Shown here in pieces: positions 1 through 6,162 of a DNA stretch of 7,857 nucleotides. Under the pieces are notes generated by a model. The model made no database searches. It saw only the letters and a list, made by a program, of their open reading frames with translations, and had not been told where the DNA came from. Where the stretch lies: positions 1 to 7,857 of the forward strand of contig CALJUL010000092.1 in the NCBI GenBank assembly GCA_937975725.1. The letters run 5' to 3'. How positions within the stretch are numbered: position 1 is the first letter of the stretch; each line of letters opens with the position of its first letter. The stretch is from an uncultured Pseudoxanthomonas sp. Lineage in GTDB: Bacteria; Pseudomonadota; Gammaproteobacteria; Xanthomonadales; Xanthomonadaceae. The position numbers and the translations under genes are program-made.

Positions 1-13
1 ACGATGCGCGCCG

Positions 14-181
14 TTTTCGTATGGCACAGGGATGTGCCTTACGAAAATTCCCGGTCCCCTCGCGGACCCGGCGCTTACGCGCCGGGCGTGCCGCCTTGGG
101 GTGTGTTTCTTTGGTTACTTTCTTTGCACAAGCAAAGAAAGTGACGCCCCCGCGGCGAGCGGCGCCATCTGTCCGCGACAG
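14..181. repeat. Hairpin-array intergenic repeat (type 1)
   Basis: Four inverted repeats lie in 168 bases. (1) 14-47: TTTTCGTA (14-21) pairs with TACGAAAA (40-47), then a T-T mismatch, then GGCACA (23-28) pairs with TGTGCC (33-38) around a GGGA loop. (2) 67-86: CCCGGCGC/GCGCCGGG around TTAC. (3) 114-145: ACTTTCTTTGC (117-127) pairs perfectly with 132-142 around ACAA, and extends to 14 pairs with one G-U. (4) 169-181: CTGTC/GACAG. From memory, the third hairpin and the GGCACA..TGTGCC string resemble a repeat scattered between genes in xanthomonads and other proteobacteria, whose minus-strand translation contains KESNQR-like peptides. The hairpins are read directly from the sequence; the repeat-family assignment is from recall and unchecked. 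No U-tract follows any hairpin, so simple termination is not indicated. Bases 182-265 may be the tail of the same element; nothing else is visible there. Confidence 0.7.
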
Positions 182-265
182 AAAAACCACCCCGGCAGGG
201 CCAAAGACCCACAACCTCATCGCGCTTCTGGTGCATATCCGGGAACGCAGAGCCAACGGCTTCGT

Positions 266-347
266 TGCCCCTCACCCCAACCCCTCTCCCGGAGGGAGAG
301 GGGCTTCAAAGCTCCAAAGCGCCAGCGCCGGCTTTCCCGCAGCCGGC
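266..347. repeat. C-rich hairpin repeat (type 2)
   Basis: A string CCCCTCACCCCAA (268-280) leads into a perfect 10-base inverted repeat, CCCCTCTCCC (281-290) and GGGAGAGGGG (294-303), with a 3-base loop. A second perfect inverted repeat, GCCGGCT (327-333)/AGCCGGC (341-347), follows. The first part matches, from memory, a very common dispersed repeat of gammaproteobacteria that is often mis-annotated as small proteins with PLPEGEG- or PSPGGRG-like peptides in different frames. The structure is seen directly; membership of a dispersed family is recall. Bases 348-440 after it are C-rich and I see no further structured feature in them. Confidence 0.65.
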
Positions 348-441
348 AACCCCAACCATGACCACGGCCCAGCCCGGACGGCCCGATCCCGGCTCGATCC
401 CGCCCCTCCCCCGCCCCCGCGCCGGACTTACGGCACCCGTT

Positions 442-458
442 CCGGCACAGCTCTTGCT
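442..458 (+). promoter_or_regulatory. Sigma-54 (RpoN) promoter for flgG operon
   Basis: The sequence CCGGCACAGCTCTTGCT fits the sigma-54 consensus TGGCAC-N5-TTGC: the -24 GG is at 444-445, the -12 GC at 456-457, and exactly 10 bases lie between them. The only clear deviation is C instead of T before GG. Transcription would start near 469, leaving a leader of about 52 bases before the flgG ATG. In Xanthomonas and many pseudomonads, hook-basal-body operons are driven by RpoN with an activator such as FleQ or FlrC. No activator site was recognised here. Spacing and position make this a strong call, but promoter use is not shown. Confidence 0.78.
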
Positions 459-507
459 TGAGAGGGGACGAGGAACCGCACCGCGCGGTCCCGCCCCTTC
501 CACCAGC

Positions 508-512
508 GAGGA
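508..512 (+). promoter_or_regulatory. flgG ribosome binding site
   Basis: GAGGA lies 8 bases before ATG 521. It favours this start over an in-frame TTG at 458, which falls on the -12 element of the sigma-54 promoter and so could not be on that transcript. Confidence 0.7.
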
Positions 513-520
513 ACCACGCC

Positions 521-1306
521 ATGAACCAGGCCCTCTGGGTCGCCAAGACCGGACTGGACGCGCAGCAGACGCGCATGTCCGTGGTCTCCAACAACCTGGC
601 CAACACCAACACCACCGGCTTCAAGCGCGACCGCGCCAGCTTCGAGGACCTGCTGTACCAGCAGGTGCGCCAGCCCGGCGGCTCCACCTCCTCGCAGACG
701 CAACTGCCTTCCGGCCTGCAACTGGGCACCGGCGTGCGCGTGGTGGCCACTTCCAAGGACTTCCAGCAGGGCAACCCGCAGCAGACCGGACGCTCGCTGG
801 ACGTGATGGTCAACGGCCGCGGCTTCTTCGAGGTGCTGCTGCCCGACGGCTCGCCGGCCTACACGCGCGACGGCTCGTTCCAGATCAACGCCCAGGGCGA
901 ACTGGTCACCAACAGCGGCTATCCCGTGCAGCCCGGCATCCAGGTGCCCGAGGGCGCGCAGTCGCTGACCATCGGCAACGACGGCACCGTCAGCGTGACC
1001 ATGGCCGGCCAGGCGCAGGCGCTGGAGATCGGCTCGCTCACCCTCACCGACTTCGTGAATCCGTCCGGCCTGCAGGCCAAGGGCGAGAACCTGTACCTGG
1101 AAACCACCGCCTCCGGCCCGGCGCAGAACGGCACGCCCGGCCTCAACGGCTTGGGCAGCGTGGTGCAGGGCTCGCTGGAAGGCTCCAACGTCAACGTGGT
1201 GGAAGAACTGGTCAGCATGATCGAGACCCAGCGCGCCTACGAGATGAACGCCAAGGCCATCTCCACCACCGACTCGATGCTCGGTTACCTCAACAACAAC
1301 GTCTGA
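521..1306 (+). CDS. flgG: Flagellar distal rod protein FlgG
   Basis: Encodes 261 residues, the usual FlgG length. FlgG subunits form the distal rod, the drive shaft that crosses the periplasm through the P- and L-rings. It is secreted by the flagellar type III system and has no cleaved signal. Residues 1-35 (MNQALWVAKTGLDAQQ, then SNNLANTNTTGFK at 23-35) are the rod/hook N-terminal signature. Residues 36-54 (RDRASFEDLLYQQVRQPGG) match the FlgG-type insert that distinguishes distal rod from hook. Residues about 93-135 (DVMVNGRGFFEV, then YTRDGSF) form the central FlgE/F/G-like core. Residues 220-261 (EGSNVNVVEEL, ETQRAYEMNAKAIS) are the C-terminal helical signature that pairs with the N-terminal helix. 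The start at 521 is set by homology and GAGGA upstream. It is the first gene after the sigma-54 promoter; flgF is expected upstream but is not in the window. Identification is secure. Confidence 0.98.
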   Translation: MNQALWVAKTGLDAQQTRMSVVSNNLANTNTTGFKRDRASFEDLLYQQVRQPGGSTSSQTQLPSGLQLGTGVRVVATSKDFQQGNPQQTGRSLDVMVNGRGFFEVLLPDGSPAYTRDGSFQINAQGELVTNSGYPVQPGIQVPEGAQSLTIGNDGTVSVTMAGQAQALEIGSLTLTDFVNPSGLQAKGENLYLETTASGPAQNGTPGLNGLGSVVQGSLEGSNVNVVEELVSMIETQRAYEMNAKAISTTDSMLGYLNNNV

Positions 1307-1337
1307 CGCCCCCCGAGACACGCCCGCGAGGCCCGCC

Positions 1338-2024
1338 ATGAAGCGCACCACGTCCGCCCTTTCCCTCGCCTGCGCGCTGACGCTGCTGCCCGGCTGCGCG
1401 CGCTACTACGGCGACGTGCGCCCGTATGCGCCGATCCAGCCGATCCAGCCGGTCGTCGCCGCGCAGGCGCCGGCCACCGCGGGCGCCATCTACCGCGCCG
1501 GCCCGGGCCTGAACCTGTACGCCGACCGCCGCGCGCGCGACGTGGGCGACCTGCTGACCATCAACCTGGTGGAGAACACCACCGCGCAGACCTCGGCCAC
1601 CACCTCGGTGGACAAGAGCAGCGAGATCGCGATGGCGGCGCCCAACATCGCCGGCGCACCGCTGACGGTGAACGGCCGCGACATCCTCAGCGCCTCGGTC
1701 AACGGCGAGCGCGGTTTCAACGGCAAGGGTGCCAGCGCGCAGAGCAACAAGCTGCAGGGCAGCGTGACGGTCACCGTGATCCAGCGCCTGCCCAACGGCA
1801 ACCTGGTGGTGCAGGGACAGAAGAACATGCGCCTGAACCAGGGCGACGAGCTGGTGCAGATCCAGGGCATCGTGCGCCCGGCCGACATCAACCCGGACAA
1901 CACCATCTCCTCGGGCAAGGTCGCCGACGCGCGCATCGCCTACGGCGGCCGCGGCGCCATCGCCCAGTCCAATTCGATGGGCTGGCTGGGGCGGTTCTTC
2001 AATTCGCCGATCTTTCCGAACTGA
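1338..2024 (+). CDS. flgH: Flagellar L-ring lipoprotein FlgH
   Basis: Encodes 228 residues, typical for FlgH, which forms the outer-membrane L-ring bushing around the distal rod together with the P-ring. Residues 1-19 form a lipoprotein signal peptide: basic KR at 2-3, a hydrophobic core, then LLPGC with the lipidated cysteine at C20. The proline before the glycine departs from the strict lipobox, but the family regularly tolerates variation there. Residues 25-55 are a Pro/Ala-rich linker. The family core follows: LYADRRARDVGDLLTI (60-75), VENTTAQT (78-85), the region around NGERGFNGKG (122-131), and the C-terminal QGIVRPADI and SSGKVADARIAYGGRG (191-206). It ends in FFNSPIFPN, the common FlgH terminus. 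GAGG at 1328-1331 precedes the ATG, and the gene lies 31 bases after flgG. Identification is secure. Confidence 0.98.
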   Translation: MKRTTSALSLACALTLLPGCARYYGDVRPYAPIQPIQPVVAAQAPATAGAIYRAGPGLNLYADRRARDVGDLLTINLVENTTAQTSATTSVDKSSEIAMAAPNIAGAPLTVNGRDILSASVNGERGFNGKGASAQSNKLQGSVTVTVIQRLPNGNLVVQGQKNMRLNQGDELVQIQGIVRPADINPDNTISSGKVADARIAYGGRGAIAQSNSMGWLGRFFNSPIFPN

Positions 2025-2035
2025 GGATGCGTGCG

Positions 2036-3223
2036 ATGGACGGATTCAAGGCGAAAGCGGGAACGGGGAACGGGGAACCGGTGACGAAGCCGCGCCGGTT
2101 CGACGGCCGCGTCCTGTTCGGCCTGCTGGTATGGCTGGCCATGGTGCTGCTGTGCCTGGCGCCGTCGGCGCGTGCCGAACGCATCAAGGACCTGGCCCAG
2201 GTCGGCGGCGTGCGCAGCAATCCGCTGGTGGGCTACGGCCTGGTCGTGGGTCTGGACGGCACCGGCGACCGCACCAGCCAGGCGCCCTTCACCGTGCAGA
2301 GCCTGAAGAACATGCTGGGCGAGCTGGGCGTCAACGTTCCGGCCAACGTCAACCCGCAGTTGAAGAACGTGGCCGCCGTGGCCATCCACGCCGACCTGCC
2401 CGCCTTCGCCAAGCCCGGCCAGCCCATCGACATCACCGTGTCCTCGATCGGCAACGCCACTTCGCTGCGCGGCGGCAGCCTGCTGATGACGCCGCTGCGC
2501 GGCGCCGACGGCGAGGTCTACGCCATCGCCCAGGGCAACCTGGTGGTGGGCGGCTTCGGCGTGCAGGGCCGCGACGGCTCCAAGGTGTCGGTCAACGTGC
2601 CCAGCGTGGGCCGCATCCCCAACGGCGCCACGATCGAGCGCGCGGTGCCCGGCGTACTGGACGGCGGCGACGGCACGGTCACGCTGAACCTGCACCGCGC
2701 CGACTTCACCACCGTCTCGCGCATGGTCGCGGCGCTGGAGGAAGCGTTTGGCAGCGGCAACGCCTATGCGCTGGACGCGGTGACGGTGGCGGTGCGCGCG
2801 CCGTCCGAGCCCGGCCGCCGGGTCAACTTCCTGGCCCAGGTGGAGAACCTGGAGCTCACCCCGGGCAGCGCGCCGGCCAAGGTCATCGTCAATGCGCGCA
2901 CCGGCACGGTGGTGATCGGCGCGCAGGTGCAGGTGATGCCGGCGGCGGTGACGCACGGTTCGCTGACCGTGACCATCACCGAGTCGGCCAACGTCAGCCA
3001 GCCCGGCGCCCTCTCGCGCGGCGGCACCACCGTGGTGACGCCGCAGTCCAACGTCTCGGTCAGCCAGGAAGGCAACCGTATGTTCAAGTTCGAGGGCGGC
3101 ACCTCGCTGGACGAGATCGTCCGCGCCGTCAACGAGGTCGGCGCCGCGCCCGGCGACCTGATCGCCATCCTGGAAGCGCTGAAGCAAGCCGGCGCGCTGC
3201 GCGCGGAGCTGGAGGTGATCTGA
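2036..3223 (+). CDS. flgI: Flagellar P-ring protein FlgI
   Basis: FlgI is exported by Sec to the periplasm and forms the P-ring in the peptidoglycan layer around the rod. The mature part is unmistakable: it begins ERIKDLAQVGGVRSNPLVGY after a signal peptide ending SARA, includes GLDGTGDRT and FTVQSLKNML, and ends with GGTSLDEIVRAVNEVGAAPG and LKQAGALRAELEVI. Three starts are possible. ATG 2027 has GAGG directly against it, too close to act. ATG 2036 has the same GAGG (2023-2026) 9 bases upstream and gives 395 residues with an unusually long 25-residue polar stretch before the hydrophobic core. GTG 2081 gives 380 residues with a conventional 32-residue signal peptide (TKPRRFDGR, then a hydrophobic run from VLFGLLVWL) and has GGGGA at 2072-2076. 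The tract between 2036 and 2081 is G-rich repeat DNA. The gene call is secure; the start is not. Confidence 0.97.
   Translation: MDGFKAKAGTGNGEPVTKPRRFDGRVLFGLLVWLAMVLLCLAPSARAERIKDLAQVGGVRSNPLVGYGLVVGLDGTGDRTSQAPFTVQSLKNMLGELGVNVPANVNPQLKNVAAVAIHADLPAFAKPGQPIDITVSSIGNATSLRGGSLLMTPLRGADGEVYAIAQGNLVVGGFGVQGRDGSKVSVNVPSVGRIPNGATIERAVPGVLDGGDGTVTLNLHRADFTTVSRMVAALEEAFGSGNAYALDAVTVAVRAPSEPGRRVNFLAQVENLELTPGSAPAKVIVNARTGTVVIGAQVQVMPAAVTHGSLTVTITESANVSQPGALSRGGTTVVTPQSNVSVSQEGNRMFKFEGGTSLDEIVRAVNEVGAAPGDLIAILEALKQAGALRAELEVI
2059..2078 (+). repeat. GGGGAAC short tandem repeat at flgI start
   Basis: Three units, GGGAAC (2059-2064) and GGGGAAC twice (2065-2071, 2072-2078), form a 7-base-period tract between the end of flgH and the flgI signal peptide. 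From recall, similar strings (the complement reads like CCATTCCCCATTCCC) are common between genes in xanthomonads. This suggests the tract is intergenic DNA rather than selected protein sequence. The tract also supplies a possible Shine-Dalgarno sequence for GTG 2081. Confidence 0.6.
3211..3220 (+). promoter_or_regulatory. flgJ ribosome binding site, ten-base perfect match
   Basis: GGAGGTGATC is exactly complementary to the conserved 3' end of 16S rRNA over ten bases and lies inside the last flgI codons (Glu-Val-Ile before the stop at 3221-3223). GGAGG ends 9 bases before ATG 3225. This fixes the flgJ start and suggests very efficient or coupled initiation. Confidence 0.85.
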
Positions 3224-3224
3224 C

Positions 3225-4268
3225 ATGGCCGCTTCGCCGATCGGAACGCTCAACCCCGCCCTGCCGCTGGCCGACGCCGTCGGCAAGCCCGACAACGCGC
3301 GCATCCACGACGTGGCGCGCAAGCTGGAGGGGCAGTTCGCGCAGATGATGATCAAGTGCATGCGCGAGGCCGGCTTCGGCGATTCGCTGTTCCCCGGCGA
3401 GAACCAGATCTTCCGCGACATGTACGACCAGCAGCTCGCCACGGCGATGAGCCAGGGCCGCGGGCTGGGCCTGGCGCCGATGATCGCGCGCCAGTTGGGC
3501 GCCACCGACGCGCCCGCGCCGGTCGCCGCCAGCACCGCGCTGTCGGCCTACCGCCGCATGATGCCGTCGGCGGAAGCTGGCGCAATGCTCGACGCCATCG
3601 CCGGCCGCGGCATTGGCGGCGCCGGCGAAGGCGCGGCGCTGCCCGGCACGGTCACCCTGGACACCATCACCGTGCGCCCGGGCGAGGCCTGTGCCGAAGT
3701 CGAGCAGGTGGCTTCGGCCGATCCGTCCCGATATGAGCGCAACACGCCCGAGCGCTTCGTCGCCGAGATCTGGGACCACGCCAAGCAGGCCGCCAAGGAG
3801 CTGGGCGTGGACCCGCGCGCGCTGGTCGCGCAGGCCGCGCTGGAGACCGGCTGGGGCAAGCGCCAGATCAAGACCGGCGACGGCGGCAGCGCGCACAACC
3901 TGTTCGGCATCAAGGCCGCCGGCTGGAAGGGCGAGCGCGCCCGCACCGCCACCCACGAATACAGCAACGGCGTCCGGCGCACGGAAACAGCCGACTTCCG
4001 CGCCTACGCCTCGCCCGCCGAGAGCTTCGCCGACTACGTGCGCCTGCTGAAGGAAAGCCCGCGCTACCGGCAGGCGCTGGCGGCCGGCAAGGACATCGCC
4101 GGCTTCGCCCGCGGCCTGCAGAAGGCCGGCTACGCCACCGACCCGGGCTATGCCCAGAAGATCGCCTCGATCGCCCACGGCCCCACCCTGGGCAAGGTGC
4201 TGGGCGCCATCGGCGCCGGCGTGGGCGGTGCCGTGGCCTCCGCGCTGCAACAGGTCCGCACCCGCTGA
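3225..4268 (+). CDS. flgJ: Bifunctional rod cap / peptidoglycan hydrolase FlgJ
   Basis: Encodes 347 residues, a little longer than the enterobacterial protein. FlgJ is secreted by the flagellar export apparatus, caps the growing rod and opens the cell wall so the rod can pass. Residues about 27-90 are the rod-binding domain: IHDVARKLEGQFAQMMIKCM, FPGENQIFRDMYDQQLA, then GRGLGLAPMIARQL. Residues 93-170 are an Ala/Gly-rich linker. Residues about 175-320 are the beta-N-acetylglucosaminidase domain. Its visible motifs are AQAALETGWG with the likely catalytic Glu at E207 (matching Salmonella E184), HNLFGIK (224-230), FRAYASPAESFADYVRLL (258-275), and GYATDPGYA with D306 (matching the second important acidic residue). 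A Gly/Ala-rich tail (322-340) follows the enzyme domain. The gene starts one base after the flgI stop. This is the fused, two-domain form, as in Salmonella, not the single-domain form of alphaproteobacteria. Confidence 0.97.
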   Translation: MAASPIGTLNPALPLADAVGKPDNARIHDVARKLEGQFAQMMIKCMREAGFGDSLFPGENQIFRDMYDQQLATAMSQGRGLGLAPMIARQLGATDAPAPVAASTALSAYRRMMPSAEAGAMLDAIAGRGIGGAGEGAALPGTVTLDTITVRPGEACAEVEQVASADPSRYERNTPERFVAEIWDHAKQAAKELGVDPRALVAQAALETGWGKRQIKTGDGGSAHNLFGIKAAGWKGERARTATHEYSNGVRRTETADFRAYASPAESFADYVRLLKESPRYRQALAAGKDIAGFARGLQKAGYATDPGYAQKIASIAHGPTLGKVLGAIGAGVGGAVASALQQVRTR

Positions 4269-4281
4269 CCAGGAGCCCTGA

Positions 4282-6162
4282 ATGTCCAACGTCCTCGCCA
4301 ACGGCACCTCCGCGCTCCTCGCCTTCCAGCGCGCCATGTCCACCGTCAGCCACAACGTGGCCAACGTGGGCACCGAGGGCTATTCGCGCCAGCGCGTGGA
4401 GCTGGAAGCGCGCGCCGGCAGCAACTACGGCTACGGCTACCAGGGCGGCGGCGTGCAGATCGTCGACGTGCGCCGCATGGCCGATTCGCTGGCCACTTCG
4501 CGCCTGCTGGACGCCGGCAGCGAACTGAGCCGGCTGCAGCAGTTGTCCACCCTCTCCGACCGCGTGGACAGCCTGTTCTCCGACAAGGCCACCGGCATCT
4601 CGGCGCCGTGGTCGGGCTTCTTCGATGCGGTCAGTTCACTGTCCTCCAACGCCGCCTCCACCGCCGACCGCCAGAACGTGCTGGCGCAGGCCAAGGCGCT
4701 GGCCTCGCGCTTCAACCAGGTCGACGCGCAACTGGACCGGCTGGGCGATGAGGTCAACAGCGGCCTCAAGGCCAGCGTGGCCGAGGTCAACCGCCTGACC
4801 AAGGAGATCGCCCAGCTCAACGCCGCCATCGGCAGCAACGTCAGCCGCGCCTCGGGCGACCTGCTCGACCGCCGCGACCGCCTGATCGGCGAACTGGTCG
4901 GCTACACCGGCGGCACCGCCGTGCAGCAGGACGGCGGCCACATCAACGTGTTCACCGCGGGCGGCCAGCCGCTGGTGGTCGGCGCGGCGGCCAGCCAACT
5001 GGCCACTGTGTCCGATCCCTTCCAGCCCGAACGCCTGCAGGTGGCGTTGCAGACCAGCAGCAACAGCGTGACCCTGAGCGACGCCACTCTGGGCGGCAAG
5101 ATGGGCGGCCTGCTGGAATTCCGCAGCACCGTGCTGGACCCGGCGCTGGCCGAACTGGGCCGGGTGGCAGTGTCGCTGGCGCAGACCTTCAACGAAGGCC
5201 ATGCCGCCGGCATGGACCAGTACGGCCAGATGGGCGCGGCGTTCTTCAGCATCGACGGGCCGCGGGTGACCGCGCACCCGTCCAACGGCGACGCGGTGCT
5301 GGAACCCGCGGTCGGCAGCCTGGCCGCGCTGAAGGGACAGAGCGTGCTACTGCGCTTCGACGGCAGCCAATGGCTGGCCAGCGATCCGATCACCGGCGCC
5401 GCGCTGACCGTCTCCGGCGACGGCACCACGGGCAACCCGCTGGTGGTCAACGGCGTGGAACTGCTGCTGGCCTCCGGCACGCCACAGGCCAACGACCGCT
5501 TCCTGCTGCAACCCACGGCCGGTGCCGCCGGCACGCTGAAGGTCGCCATCACCGATCCCAGCCGCATCGCCGCCGCGTCGCCGCTGGTGGCCGCCGCCGA
5601 CGTGGCCAACACCGGCAGCGGCATCGTCGCCGGCCTGAGCGTGCTGGACCCGGCCGACCCGGGCCTGCACACCGCCACCGACATCGTCTTCATCGACGCC
5701 GGCCAGTACACCGTGGGCGGCGCAGGGCCGTTCGCCTACACGCCCGGCCAGACCATCAGCCACAACGGCTGGAGCCTGACCCTGGACGGCGCGCCGCAGG
5801 CCGGCGACCTGTTCCAGGTGCGCGCCGGCGCGGCCGGTTCCAGCGACAACGGCAACGCCACCCGGCTGGCCAACCTGGACGACGCCCGCGTGCTGGACGG
5901 CGGCACCATGACCCTCAACGGCGCCATCGGCGGGCTGACCACCACGGTCGGTTCGGCGGCGCGCCAGGCCGAGTATTCGGCGCAGGCACAGCAGGTGATC
6001 CACGACCAGGCGCTGGCCGCGCGCGACAGCATCGCCGGCGTCAACCTGGACGAGGAAGCCGCCGACCTGATCCGCCTGCAGCAGGCCTACCAGGCCGCCT
6101 CGCAGATCATCTCCACGGCCGACAACATGTTCCAGTCACTCCTCCGCGCGGTGGCACGATGA
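4282..6162 (+). CDS. flgK: Hook-filament junction protein FlgK (HAP1)
   Basis: Encodes 626 residues, longer than the roughly 550 of Salmonella FlgK. FlgK forms the first of two junction rings joining hook to filament and is exported by the flagellar type III system. The N-terminal signature is ALLAFQRAMSTVSHNVANVG with EGYSRQ following (11-37). Residues about 85-215 form the helical D1 part, including SSNAASTADRQNVLAQAKAL (121-140) and DLLDRRDRLIGEL. Residues 300-325 carry QTFNEGHAAGMDQYGQMGAAFF. The C-terminal helix AGVNLDEEAADLIRLQQAYQ to ADNMFQSLLRAV (585-624) is diagnostic. The extra length lies in two beta-rich modules at about 347-412 and 463-516, each ending in a (G)xPxxxDxF motif. AGGAG (4271-4275) lies 6 bases before the ATG. 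The stop overlaps the flgL start. Identification is secure. Confidence 0.97.
   Translation: MSNVLANGTSALLAFQRAMSTVSHNVANVGTEGYSRQRVELEARAGSNYGYGYQGGGVQIVDVRRMADSLATSRLLDAGSELSRLQQLSTLSDRVDSLFSDKATGISAPWSGFFDAVSSLSSNAASTADRQNVLAQAKALASRFNQVDAQLDRLGDEVNSGLKASVAEVNRLTKEIAQLNAAIGSNVSRASGDLLDRRDRLIGELVGYTGGTAVQQDGGHINVFTAGGQPLVVGAAASQLATVSDPFQPERLQVALQTSSNSVTLSDATLGGKMGGLLEFRSTVLDPALAELGRVAVSLAQTFNEGHAAGMDQYGQMGAAFFSIDGPRVTAHPSNGDAVLEPAVGSLAALKGQSVLLRFDGSQWLASDPITGAALTVSGDGTTGNPLVVNGVELLLASGTPQANDRFLLQPTAGAAGTLKVAITDPSRIAAASPLVAAADVANTGSGIVAGLSVLDPADPGLHTATDIVFIDAGQYTVGGAGPFAYTPGQTISHNGWSLTLDGAPQAGDLFQVRAGAAGSSDNGNATRLANLDDARVLDGGTMTLNGAIGGLTTTVGSAARQAEYSAQAQQVIHDQALAARDSIAGVNLDEEAADLIRLQQAYQAASQIISTADNMFQSLLRAVAR

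Noticed and set aside
431..445. A second GGCAC (432-436) just before the promoter as an alternative -24 element
   Set aside because: No TTGC or GC lies at the right distance; the bases there read GG of the true promoter.
21..461. Plus-strand reading frames of about 110-146 codons across the leader, and a 66-codon minus-strand frame at 75-275 containing KESNQR
   Set aside because: They are translations of hairpin repeats in GC-rich DNA, with peptides typical of repeat-derived mis-annotations, no ribosome binding site and no coherent protein character.
458..520. A TTG start at 458 that would extend FlgG by 21 residues
   Set aside because: It overlaps the -12 region of the sigma-54 promoter, lies upstream of the predicted transcript start, and the extension does not look like FlgG, which normally begins at the MNQALW sequence.
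1940..3535. A 531-codon minus-strand open frame opposite flgI and the start of flgJ, and similar long antisense frames elsewhere
   Set aside because: High GC creates long antisense frames. The composition is low-complexity (His, Arg, Gly, Ala, Val), there are no recognisable motifs, and the plus strand holds clear conserved genes.
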